A stretch of 17,946 nucleotides of DNA, taken from Aequorivita sp. GTDB lineage: Bacteria; Bacteroidota; Bacteroidia; Flavobacteriales; Flavobacteriaceae. Shown here in pieces: positions 7,723 through 15,728 of the stretch. The position numbers were made by a program, and so were the translations under genes. Under the pieces are notes generated by a model. It was not told the origin of the DNA and did not search any database. It was given only the letters and a program-made list of their open reading frames with translations. How positions within the stretch are numbered: the stretch's first letter is position 1; the number at the start of each line of letters is the position of its first letter. The stretch covers positions 1 to 17,946 of the forward strand of contig JAGQYZ010000060.1 in NCBI GenBank assembly GCA_020435865.1, read 5' to 3'.

Positions 7723-8730
7723 ATGAAAGCACAAACACAAAACACCCCTTTTTTTCTAGTTGGAGTACAAAGATCTGGAACAACCTTATTGAGACTCATG
7801 TTGAACTCACATTCCCAAATAGCTATACCAGAAGAAGCAAGTTTTTTAAAACCTCTTCTCAAACCAAAATGGGTAAATAAGAAAATTGCAGGAGAGAATA
7901 AAAAAAGAATAATTGGCTATTTAAAAGAAAATGAGCAGTTTAGACTTTGGAACTTTGATGCAACTCCATTTTTTCAAAAATTAGAAAGTAAAATAAGCTT
8001 TAGTTTAAAAGAATTAATAGAATTAATGTATGTTTCTTATGCAGAATCAGAAAATAAATCAATATGGGGTGATAAAAGTTTGTTTTTTGGGTCTATGCAG
8101 CTTTTATATGAAATGTTTCCAGGCGCAAAGTTTGTACATATTGTTAGAGACGGAAGGGATGTTTTTTATAGTTGGAGAAAAATGGACCCCAATAAATCGC
8201 ACCCTTCAGTAATGGCTTTGGATTGGAAGATTAAACATAGATTGATAAAAAAGTCTTTAAAAATTATTCCTGAACAAAACCTATATCAAGTAAGATATAA
8301 AGATTTACTCAATAACCCCCAAAAAGAATTACGCCGTATGTGTGAGTTTTTGGGTTTTGAATATGAAGATCAAATGATTAATTTTTATGAGACGAGTAAT
8401 AAGTACATTGGGAAGCATCATTCAGATTTGATATTTAAAGCTGTTGATAAAGAAAATATTAACAAATGGGAAAAGCTATTAAGCAAAGAAGAACAATTGA
8501 TATATCAAATAGTTGCTAAAAAGCCCCTCTTGAAATACGGATATAAGCTTTCACCGCACAAGATTACAATTAAACATTATCTTTTATTTTTGAAGGATTT
8601 TAGCATTGGTCTTCCGAAAAGATTAGTCGAATTGATAAAAGTGAGATTGGCCTTTAGAAGGGCACTTAGAAAAGGTGAGGCAACAAGAACAATTAAAGTG
8701 GGGGATATGCCTAGTGAAAGCGTAAAATAA
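7723..8730 (+). CDS. PAPS-dependent sulfotransferase
   Basis: This 335-residue protein belongs to the sulfotransferase superfamily. Near the N-terminus FFLVGVQRSGTTLLR (res 10-24) contains the 5'-phosphosulfate-binding loop QRSGTT, and HIVRDGRDVFYSW (139-151) is the 3'-phosphate-binding motif. IWGDKS (114-119) and YKDLLNNP (192-199) also fit. It would transfer sulfate from PAPS to a sugar hydroxyl in the cytoplasm, probably on the lipid-linked repeat unit, since no signal peptide is evident. The C-terminal ~70 residues are basic. It lies between the flippase and polymerase genes and downstream of the complete PAPS supply set, so it is the likely consumer. The acceptor sugar and position cannot be read from sequence. 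Confidence 0.93.
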   Translation: MKAQTQNTPFFLVGVQRSGTTLLRLMLNSHSQIAIPEEASFLKPLLKPKWVNKKIAGENKKRIIGYLKENEQFRLWNFDATPFFQKLESKISFSLKELIELMYVSYAESENKSIWGDKSLFFGSMQLLYEMFPGAKFVHIVRDGRDVFYSWRKMDPNKSHPSVMALDWKIKHRLIKKSLKIIPEQNLYQVRYKDLLNNPQKELRRMCEFLGFEYEDQMINFYETSNKYIGKHHSDLIFKAVDKENINKWEKLLSKEEQLIYQIVAKKPLLKYGYKLSPHKITIKHYLLFLKDFSIGLPKRLVELIKVRLAFRRALRKGEATRTIKVGDMPSESVK

Positions 8731-8746
8731 GCAAGAAAAACAGAGT

Positions 8747-9997
8747 ATGAATCTAAAACTTAAAAAGGGTGTCCTATGGGGAAATGGGTTGCTAATATCT
8801 TTATTAATCCTTGTCTTTTTTTATGATGTCTTTTCTGAAGCCATAGGTTTTTATGATGAATTTCTAGGGCTTATGGGATTTGTGGTAATTTCAACTCGAA
8901 TTTTATTTTTTGGCAAGATTCCAATTCAAAAAATGGAATTCTACATTTTATTATTATTATTTGGGATAATTATTTGGGGTCTAATTTCTAATGTATATGC
9001 TTCTCACATAGGATATACGACAAAACCTCCTGCAATTTTTGCAGACTTAGTTAATTTTTCAAAAGCTTTTGTTGTTTATTTTGCTGTTAGATTTTTGAGA
9101 GATTCTTTTGATTCAGGTTTGGTTTTAGACAAACTAGCATTTGCATCAAAATATATATTTTTTGTTTTGGTTATGCTAATTATATTAGACATATCATTTA
9201 GAATATATCCAAGAGAAAAACGTTTTGGCCTGGAAGCGGTTGAACTTTTTTTTAAACATACTTCAAGATACGCTTTTGCCTTAACATTCATTTTTCTAGT
9301 ACTCCTCCCCAAATATTATAAAAAAAATATAGGCTTTCTATTATTTGTATTGCTAGTTGGCTCATTGTCATTAAGAATGAAGTATTTTGGTTTTCTTTTT
9401 CTCACGTTGATTTTTCTGTTTTATGGCAAAAAGCTCATAAAAATCCCTAAAACTTATTTTCTGTGGATTATGGGTATCTTAGTACTATTGATGGTTGTCA
9501 TTTTCAGGGAAAAGATTGAGATGTACTTTTCTTTTGAAGACATAGATAATGCTTGGTCAAGAGCAATTGTTTTATATTATAGTTTTATTATTGGGAATGA
9601 TTTTTTCCCATTCGGTACAGGATTTGGTACATATTCATCTTACTATTCTGGAGCTTATTATTCTTGGGTATATGATTTGTATGGTATTAGCAATGTATAT
9701 GGAATAAAAAGGGAATATTGGAATTTTATTGCTGATCAATATTGGCCAATGGTATTAGGTCAGTTTGGGTACTTGGGGTTAATGATGATGTTTGCGGTAA
9801 CCTATAGCTATTTCATGATTTTTTTAACTAAAGTAAAATTGAGTTTAGGTAAACCTGAATATTATTTGTATTTAAGTGTTCTGTTAGGATTTTTAATGTT
9901 ATTGATTGATAGCACATCAGATTCCATATTTTCACAACAGAGAGCCGTGGCTATGTTTATTTACTTTGCTTTAGCAATGAACACAACAAACAAGTAA
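8747..9997 (+). CDS. Wzy-like polysaccharide polymerase (polytopic membrane protein)
   Basis: This 416-residue membrane protein has about ten or more hydrophobic segments and one long predicted extracytoplasmic loop (roughly residues 256-332) near the C-terminus. Both are typical of Wzy polymerases and O-antigen ligases. Within or near the loop are WSR (270-272) and the glycine-rich FPFGTGFGTY (287-296), followed by an aromatic-rich stretch with many Tyr and Trp. I see no NPH-type histidine like the one in the second membrane protein at 11201-12376, so this is the better candidate for the polymerase. It starts 16 bases after the sulfotransferase gene and ends one base before the next glycosyltransferase. 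Polymerases are poorly conserved, so the call rests on topology and context. Confidence 0.8.
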   Translation: MNLKLKKGVLWGNGLLISLLILVFFYDVFSEAIGFYDEFLGLMGFVVISTRILFFGKIPIQKMEFYILLLLFGIIIWGLISNVYASHIGYTTKPPAIFADLVNFSKAFVVYFAVRFLRDSFDSGLVLDKLAFASKYIFFVLVMLIILDISFRIYPREKRFGLEAVELFFKHTSRYAFALTFIFLVLLPKYYKKNIGFLLFVLLVGSLSLRMKYFGFLFLTLIFLFYGKKLIKIPKTYFLWIMGILVLLMVVIFREKIEMYFSFEDIDNAWSRAIVLYYSFIIGNDFFPFGTGFGTYSSYYSGAYYSWVYDLYGISNVYGIKREYWNFIADQYWPMVLGQFGYLGLMMMFAVTYSYFMIFLTKVKLSLGKPEYYLYLSVLLGFLMLLIDSTSDSIFSQQRAVAMFIYFALAMNTTNK

Positions 9998-9998
9998 T

Positions 9999-11204
9999 AT
10001 GAAGATTCTTCAAATAAATAAATTTCTAAAAAATGTAGGTGGGGCTGAAACCTATATGTTTCAACTTTCCGAGACACTCCAAAATCTTGGACATGAAGTT
10101 AAGTTTTGGGGGATGGCTGATGAAGAAAATAGTACAAATGACTTCGCAGATCTATTAGCAAGAAAGACAGACTATACTAGTCAAGGGATTATTAAAAAAA
10201 TGAACTCGGTTGTAGATACAATTTACTCAACCGAAAACAGAAATAAATTAGGACAAGTTTTAGCATCATTCAAGCCAAATTTAGTTCATATACATAATTA
10301 TAATTTTCAATTATCCCCAAGTATTTTACCCGAAATAAAAAAGCACAAAATACCTATAGTACAAACCATTCATGATAGTCAAATGGTTTGTCCATATCAT
10401 AGGCTTTTTAATTTCCAACGAAACGAATCTTGTACTAAGTGTGTAGAAGGCTCATTTGTAAACTGCATTAAAGACAAATGTTTTGATGGATCTTTATTCA
10501 AGAGTGTCGTTGGGGCTGCAGAGAGCATGTTGTATCATTCTTTGGGTTATTATGACAAGTACATTGACGTCTATATAAGCCCCAGTAGCTTTTTGGCTAA
10601 TCTGATTAAAAAGCGTGTTAATAAGGAAATTAAAGTCATTCCTAATTTTACAATCATTAACCCCCCATTAAAAGCAGTCGGTCAAACACAGGATTACTAT
10701 CTATATTATGGTAGAATCTCTGAAGAGAAGGGTATTTTAGAGTTGATAGAAATCTTCAAGAAATTAAATTTAAAACTAATTGTTATTGGGAAGGGGCCGT
10801 TGGAAAATGAAGTTAAAAACAACATTAAAGGGATTATTAACATTGAATTTTTGGGGCCAAAATATGGGGAAGAGTTATTTGATTATATTAAAAATGCTAA
10901 ATACGTCATTCAACCATCTAAATGGTTTGAGAATTGCCCAATGACCATTATTGAATCTTTTGCTTTAGAAGTTCCTGTAATAGGAGCGAATCATAGCGGG
11001 TTTAAGGATTTGGTTAAGGATGGTGAGACAGGGTTTTTATTGGATTTTTCTGATAAAGAAATATTAAAAAGATTAACGGAGATAGATAATATTACAATTG
11101 ATGATCTAAAAGAGAATGTAAAAGCATATTATAACAATAATCTATCACCAGAAATTCATTTGAGGGAAATCATTTCCGTTTACAAAAATGTTTTGAATAA
11201 ATGA
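9999..11204 (+). CDS. GT4-family glycosyltransferase with cysteine cluster
   Basis: A 401-residue GT-B retaining glycosyltransferase of the GT4 type. The N-terminal acceptor domain starts MKILQINKF with the glycine motif VGGAET (13-18). The C-terminal donor domain shows YYGRISEEKG (236-245), GKGPLE (264-269), and the EX7E pair E311 and E319 in FENCPMTIIES, followed by DGETGFLL. Between the domains' cores a segment holds five cysteines (131, 145, 148, 156, 161), including CTKC, which could bind a metal or form a structural knot. It should add one sugar to the lipid-linked repeat unit on the cytoplasmic side. Donor and acceptor are not predictable. It overlaps the next gene by four bases (ATGA). 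Confidence 0.92.
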   Translation: MKILQINKFLKNVGGAETYMFQLSETLQNLGHEVKFWGMADEENSTNDFADLLARKTDYTSQGIIKKMNSVVDTIYSTENRNKLGQVLASFKPNLVHIHNYNFQLSPSILPEIKKHKIPIVQTIHDSQMVCPYHRLFNFQRNESCTKCVEGSFVNCIKDKCFDGSLFKSVVGAAESMLYHSLGYYDKYIDVYISPSSFLANLIKKRVNKEIKVIPNFTIINPPLKAVGQTQDYYLYYGRISEEKGILELIEIFKKLNLKLIVIGKGPLENEVKNNIKGIINIEFLGPKYGEELFDYIKNAKYVIQPSKWFENCPMTIIESFALEVPVIGANHSGFKDLVKDGETGFLLDFSDKEILKRLTEIDNITIDDLKENVKAYYNNNLSPEIHLREIISVYKNVLNK

Positions 11205-12376
11205 GACTTATTAGTAAAATAGAATTTAATGAGTCAATTTTAGTCTTAGTACTATTATATCTTGGGTTTGCTTTCTTTTCGGTCGCGATAGCCAACATCA
11301 TGTTGGCAATTTCAGGAGGTGTATTTTTATTAGGTTTGGCATTAAAAAAAATTAATCTCTTAAATCTGCACTGGAAAACTTATTTGCTTATCATCGTACC
11401 GTATATTTTAACCAGTATCTCAGTATTAAATTCAGAAAACATGGATCCAGGAATGAGTTACTTGTCATTAAGGCTTCCCATAGTCGTAGTTCCTTTATTG
11501 GTCCTGCCTTTGATGTTAAAAAAGGAACATATTAACACAGCGCTTAAGATTTATGTTTTATTTTGCTTAGTAGCATCTTTTATAACTTTATATAATGCTA
11601 TAAAATATTTTAATGAAGGTCTTCTTTTTAAAACTGATTTCACTCATTTTATTACAATTATTCAACATCCCTATCTTGGTGTTTATTTACTGATTGCAAT
11701 TACTTCTATATTGGAGTATAGTCTATTTAAAAACAAGTGCCTAAGAACAACTGTTTTATTAACCCTATCCATTTCTATTGTGCTTTCTACCTCTAGGATT
11801 GTTTATCTTTTATACCTCATTATTCTTGGGATTTATTTTTTTAAGAAGCTTCCAAAAATTAAGTTTATTCTGGTAATTTTAGTCATGGGATTGGTTGTAT
11901 CTGTTTTTTTGATAATTGGCAAAGATATCTTTTACAAGTTTAAAAACAGCATAGAGGGGAATTCACCCAGAATAATGCTTTGGACAAACTCAATAGAGGT
12001 AGTTAGAGCCTCTGATAGCTACTTTTTGGGCATAGGGATAGGGGATTACTATGCAGATAAAAAAGACCCCTATTTTGCAGAGGGATATGGAGAGTTGACC
12101 TTTGGGGAATACGGTTACAACCCACATAGTCAACCCTTAGAATTTTTTATAACAAATGGTATCTTAGGAGTCGTTATTTTATTAGTTGCGATGTATTTTT
12201 TTTTGTTAAAAATAAAATCCCAAAACAGCTTTGCACAACTTATTTTTATTTCTGTTGTCTCATTCTCTCTTACAGAATGTATTTTTAACAGACAATACGG
12301 GGTTCAGCTTTACAGTGTTTTATTACCTCTGATCATGATGAATAATTTTTCAAAACATACACATGAAAAAACTTAA
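11201..12376 (+). CDS. O-antigen ligase / Wzy_C-type membrane protein
   Basis: This 391-residue polytopic membrane protein resembles the O-antigen ligase (WaaL)/Wzy_C family. It has around ten hydrophobic segments and a long extracytoplasmic loop (about 241-310). The pattern of family-typical residues is present: STSRIVYL (196-203), NSPRIMLW (254-261) with Arg257, the glycine-rich LGIGIGDYY (276-284), and NPHSQPLEFF (307-316) whose His309 fits the conserved periplasmic histidine of ligases. It could attach finished polysaccharide to a lipid or protein acceptor, or be a second polymerase. It overlaps the upstream glycosyltransferase by four bases and the downstream esterase-like gene by 14, so it belongs to the same transcription unit. 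Confidence 0.82.
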   Translation: MRLISKIEFNESILVLVLLYLGFAFFSVAIANIMLAISGGVFLLGLALKKINLLNLHWKTYLLIIVPYILTSISVLNSENMDPGMSYLSLRLPIVVVPLLVLPLMLKKEHINTALKIYVLFCLVASFITLYNAIKYFNEGLLFKTDFTHFITIIQHPYLGVYLLIAITSILEYSLFKNKCLRTTVLLTLSISIVLSTSRIVYLLYLIILGIYFFKKLPKIKFILVILVMGLVVSVFLIIGKDIFYKFKNSIEGNSPRIMLWTNSIEVVRASDSYFLGIGIGDYYADKKDPYFAEGYGELTFGEYGYNPHSQPLEFFITNGILGVVILLVAMYFFLLKIKSQNSFAQLIFISVVSFSLTECIFNRQYGVQLYSVLLPLIMMNNFSKHTHEKT

Positions 12377-13319
12377 GTTTATAGCTGTTTTTCTGGTTTT
12401 GTTGACAACATCATGTTATATACCTCAGACAAAACCAAATGATTTTGATGAATTTTGGGAAAATTCGCTTAAAGGACTTGGGGACAAAGTTATTTTTGAA
12501 GTTGTAAAGGATAGTTTGATTGGGAATAAAAGACTAACTATTAATAAAATCAAATCTTTTCAAGATGTTGACATCTATGCCTATGTTTGCGAACCCATTG
12601 AAAATGGAAATTATCCAGTTTTCGTGAAATTTAATGTTTTTGGAAGAGGACACACAGATGCTTCAACACTTCCTTCAGAATGGTTTTTAAAAGAAGCAAA
12701 CAATATTAATATGGTCGTAGATGTTAGGGGACAAGGATTGAGCACAGACCAGATAGGTTTTGAAGGATATTTAACTAATGGGCTAGAAGACAAAAATGAT
12801 TTTATCTACCGAGGTGCATTCTTAGATGCGGTCAAGGCAATTGATTTTATTTCTCAAAATGAAAGATGTGACGGGAATATTGTGGTAACTGGAGAGAGTC
12901 AGGGAGGTACGTTTTCAATGGTAGCCACAGCATTAAATAAAAAAGTAACCATGTGTTTAGCAGGTTTTCCATTCCTTACAGATATACACAGCTATGATAA
13001 AAGAAAATGGCCCATGAAAATATGGATTCATCAAGCCTTACGTCAAAACATAGATTATGATGATTTATATACCAATTTATCTTATTTTGATGTTTTAAAT
13101 TTTGCTGATAAAATTGATGCCCCTGTCTTTATAAAAGTGCAAGAAGCAGATACTCTTACACCTAAGGAAGGAGCTATTAAATTATTTGAAAGCATAAAAG
13201 TGAATAAAAAAGAACTTTATTTAGATCCTTGTGAAGGGCAAGGATGCTCAGACACATCTCAAGAAGCTAAGAAAAGGGAGCAAATTTTTATAAAAAACAA
13301 TTTAAGCCATACAAGTTGA
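12363..13319 (+). CDS. CE7-like acetylxylan esterase lipoprotein, His replaced by Gln
   Basis: A 318-residue alpha/beta hydrolase of the acetylxylan esterase/cephalosporin C deacetylase (AXE1, CE7) type. A lipoprotein signal ends LTTSC with Cys18, so it is probably anchored outside the cytoplasm. Visible CE7 motifs are DVRGQG (120-125), the nucleophile elbow GESQGG (177-182) with Ser179, and EADTLTP (261-267) with the acidic residue Asp263. Where the catalytic His is expected the sequence reads PCEGQGC, placing Gln293 (CAA at 13239-13241) opposite His297 of the next gene's product. It may therefore be inactive, or use another base. The role would be de-O-acetylation, or binding, of the exported polysaccharide. 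The gene starts inside the upstream membrane-protein gene and is followed one base later by its paralogue. Confidence 0.85.
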   Translation: MKKLKFIAVFLVLLTTSCYIPQTKPNDFDEFWENSLKGLGDKVIFEVVKDSLIGNKRLTINKIKSFQDVDIYAYVCEPIENGNYPVFVKFNVFGRGHTDASTLPSEWFLKEANNINMVVDVRGQGLSTDQIGFEGYLTNGLEDKNDFIYRGAFLDAVKAIDFISQNERCDGNIVVTGESQGGTFSMVATALNKKVTMCLAGFPFLTDIHSYDKRKWPMKIWIHQALRQNIDYDDLYTNLSYFDVLNFADKIDAPVFIKVQEADTLTPKEGAIKLFESIKVNKKELYLDPCEGQGCSDTSQEAKKREQIFIKNNLSHTS

Positions 13320-13320
13320 C

Positions 13321-14310
13321 ATGAAAACAGTCGTATCAATTTTTTTTGGATTGATTCTATGCTCATCTAATGCTCAAAACTCAAACAATTTTGAAGAAAT
13401 TTTTTTCAAGTTTTGGATGTCCACCATAGAAGAACAGAACAAAATCCCTTATAATGTTAGAAAATTAAGAGAGGAAGAATTTGAAGGGAAACTAATTTCA
13501 TTGTACAAAATTAATTCTTGGATGAATATTGATTTTCATGTATATGTGTCTGAACCCATAGAAGAAGGCTTGTATGAGACAAGAATCATGTTTTCACCAT
13601 TTGGAGAAAGAGACTATTCTTTTGATGAAGTTACAAAGGATTACTTTATGATTGATACTAATTTCATTGCTGTTAAAGTTGACAACAGAGGCCAGGGATT
13701 AAGCAGAGAGGTAATTAGCAATGATCGTTTTATACTTAATGGAATTAAAAGCAAAGAGACTTATGTTTACAGAGGGGTTTTTATGGATATTGTAAGAGCG
13801 GTTGATTTTGTCTCTGAACACAAAAAATCAAATGGTATCATCGTCGCTTTTGGAGGTAGTCAAGGAGGAATGCTGACCTTGGTGGCAAGTGCCTTAAACA
13901 AGAAAATCAATTTGGCAATTGCACGAATTCCTTTTTTCGCTGGAATAGAAAAATATGATAAAGATAATCAGTGGCCAATGAGGTGGATTATGAATACTTC
14001 CATGAATGAGAGAGGAATATCAAACAAAAAGCAGTATGAAGAATTATCGTATTATGATGTCAAAAATTTTGCTAAATTAATAAACATACCAATTTTTATA
14101 GGTAGTTGTGAAAACGATCCCATTACGCCTTATGAAGCAATTCTAGATGCTTTTGTAAATATTCGGAATAACGACAAGATGATTTACGTTGTTTCTCCCT
14201 GCAATACACATGGGTATAAATCAAATATAGATCAAGAAATTAGTGATATATTTTTAAACCGTCACTTAGAGCGAATCTATAAACAAAAAGGAGTAAAAAA
14301 ATATTATTAA
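13321..14310 (+). CDS. CE7-like acetylxylan esterase, secreted, intact triad
   Basis: A 329-residue paralogue of the preceding protein, alignable along its whole length. The N-terminus is a Sec signal (hydrophobic run FFGLILC, then SSNAQN with probable cleavage near residue 18-19) without a convincing lipobox, so this copy is likely soluble in the periplasm or secreted. CE7 motifs are DNRGQG (121-126), GGSQGG (178-183) with Ser180, ENDPITP (264-270) with Asp266, and PCNTHGY (293-299) with His297, giving a full Ser-Asp-His triad. It probably removes acetyl groups from the polysaccharide made by this cluster, though the family also acts on xylo-oligosaccharides and small esters. It is the last gene of the tightly packed plus-strand run; 37 bases follow before the next start. 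Confidence 0.87.
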   Translation: MKTVVSIFFGLILCSSNAQNSNNFEEIFFKFWMSTIEEQNKIPYNVRKLREEEFEGKLISLYKINSWMNIDFHVYVSEPIEEGLYETRIMFSPFGERDYSFDEVTKDYFMIDTNFIAVKVDNRGQGLSREVISNDRFILNGIKSKETYVYRGVFMDIVRAVDFVSEHKKSNGIIVAFGGSQGGMLTLVASALNKKINLAIARIPFFAGIEKYDKDNQWPMRWIMNTSMNERGISNKKQYEELSYYDVKNFAKLINIPIFIGSCENDPITPYEAILDAFVNIRNNDKMIYVVSPCNTHGYKSNIDQEISDIFLNRHLERIYKQKGVKKYY

Positions 14311-14347
14311 TTTGCTTACTTTTACCTCATAAACATAAGAAAAAACA

Positions 14348-14581
14348 ATGAATTTAATTAAAAATTATACCAAAGAAGTAGAAGCTATAGAAATTAAATT
14401 TGATTCATTACCCCAAGATCAAAGTAGCAAAGACAGACTAAAGGAAGAAGCCCACGAAGTTCTTGCTAGATTAAAAAAAGATCAGGATACAGAAGAGTAT
14501 TTTGATTTAAATGATGATTTTGAAGACCTTATTTTCAGACTTATAAGTATTATAGGTCAGCTAGACGAAATACATTTTTAA
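14348..14581 (+). CDS. Small acidic protein of unknown function
   Basis: A 77-residue protein I cannot assign. It is rich in Glu, Asp and Lys, appears helical, and has no signal peptide or membrane segment, so it is probably cytoplasmic. The region SKDRLKEEAHEVLARLKKDQ (27-46) looks like an amphipathic helix, and the C-terminus LIFRLISIIGQL is more hydrophobic. The ATG follows a purine-rich AAGAAAAAACA stretch. A TTAATTTG at 14307-14314, one base off the -7 consensus, might give it its own promoter. Its stop overlaps the stop of the convergent minus-strand glycosyltransferase, leaving no room for a separate terminator. Length and codon pattern look like a real gene, but this is less certain than its neighbours. 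Confidence 0.65.
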   Translation: MNLIKNYTKEVEAIEIKFDSLPQDQSSKDRLKEEAHEVLARLKKDQDTEEYFDLNDDFEDLIFRLISIIGQLDEIHF

Positions 14582-15666
14582 ACATCATTGTAAACAGTAA
14601 CTACCTTGCCAGCTATTGTATCCCAATTGTAGTCACTTTTCAGTTTCCGGGAATAATCAATAGAAGTGATATTCGCATGGTTTTTAGAATTCAATTTTGA
14701 ACGTAAGTCATTTAAGTTTCCTACATCAAAATAACAAGGGCTTTCTAAATCTACTTCTAAATTAGCTGGAATATTACTTACCAAGACATCTAGATTGTAA
14801 CTCATGGCTTCTAACAAAGCAATGGGTAGGCCTTCATGATAAGAAGGCATCACAAACAATCGAGCATGGGTGAAAATCTCATTAAGTTGCTCCCCTTTGA
14901 TAAATCCGGTAAGAATTACATTACTTCTCTTCGCTTTTTCCTTTAGCTCTTTACTGTAATTAGTTTCATGATCTGCATCACCCACCAGAACCAATTTCCA
15001 TGGCAATTCAGTCTCAGTATAGGCCTCAATCAGGTCATGAAATCCTTTTTCTTCAACAAATCTTCCTACAGCAATAAGATATTGTTTTTTCTCAAGCCCT
15101 AGGCTCTTTAAGTAATCGTCGTCTTTAGAAGGTGTTGGAAAGTTAACCCCGTTGTAGATCAAAAAGGCATCTTCGCGACCATATCTATTCTTAATAATAG
15201 AGTTTATCACATTGGAAATCACAATCACTTTATTGGCAAATTTTGTTCCCAGGCGCTCACCGGTTTTCAACATGGTTTTTGCCAGTTTTCCCCATTTTTG
15301 CCGGTCGTAGTCCGGACCATGATTGGTAACTACTACTTTAAGACCCAAAAGCCTTGCAAGAGGCGTTAAAATCATCGGGCCAACGGCGTGAATGTGCAAC
15401 ACATCAGGTCTTTTATAACCCGCATAAAGAATTCCCAAAAAAGTATGGATAATGGCTTCTAAAGATTTTTTTTTAGGAGCGTATATATGCTTTAGCTTGA
15501 CCCCTTTATAAGAAAGCCGTTTTTTATTCTCAACATAAGGTGTTCTGGTAATGACTGTAATGTCATGTCCTTGTGTGGCAATTCTAGGGTAGAGTTCTTG
15601 GCAATGCGTTTCTACACCTCCCAAAATATCAGGGATTCCTCTGGTTCCAAGAACAATTATTTTCAT
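14578..15666 (-). CDS. GT4-family glycosyltransferase, DUF1972 type
   Basis: A 362-residue GT-B glycosyltransferase. The N-terminus MKIIVLGTRGIPDILGGVET is the pattern of the DUF1972 (rhamnosyltransferase-like) N-terminal domain found in many wb-type enzymes. HIHAVGP (92-98) and TNHGPDYDRQKW follow. In the donor domain are VGRFVEEKG (200-208), LVGDADHE (227-234), and the EX7E pair E278 and E286 in HEGLPIALLE. It would act at the cytoplasmic membrane, adding a sugar during polysaccharide or glycolipid assembly; a rhamnosyl role would suit the rfb genes nearby but is not proven. It is transcribed against the main cluster and converges with the small acidic gene with four bases of shared stop region. 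A 62-base gap separates it from the FG-GAP gene upstream of it. Confidence 0.92.
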   Translation of the reverse strand: MKIIVLGTRGIPDILGGVETHCQELYPRIATQGHDITVITRTPYVENKKRLSYKGVKLKHIYAPKKKSLEAIIHTFLGILYAGYKRPDVLHIHAVGPMILTPLARLLGLKVVVTNHGPDYDRQKWGKLAKTMLKTGERLGTKFANKVIVISNVINSIIKNRYGREDAFLIYNGVNFPTPSKDDDYLKSLGLEKKQYLIAVGRFVEEKGFHDLIEAYTETELPWKLVLVGDADHETNYSKELKEKAKRSNVILTGFIKGEQLNEIFTHARLFVMPSYHEGLPIALLEAMSYNLDVLVSNIPANLEVDLESPCYFDVGNLNDLRSKLNSKNHANITSIDYSRKLKSDYNWDTIAGKVVTVYNDV

Positions 15667-15728
15667 TAATACCCTTGCTTTTATATTGAAAAGGCTAAGA
15701 TAGTTAGTATTTAAGAGTCTTGAAAGCT

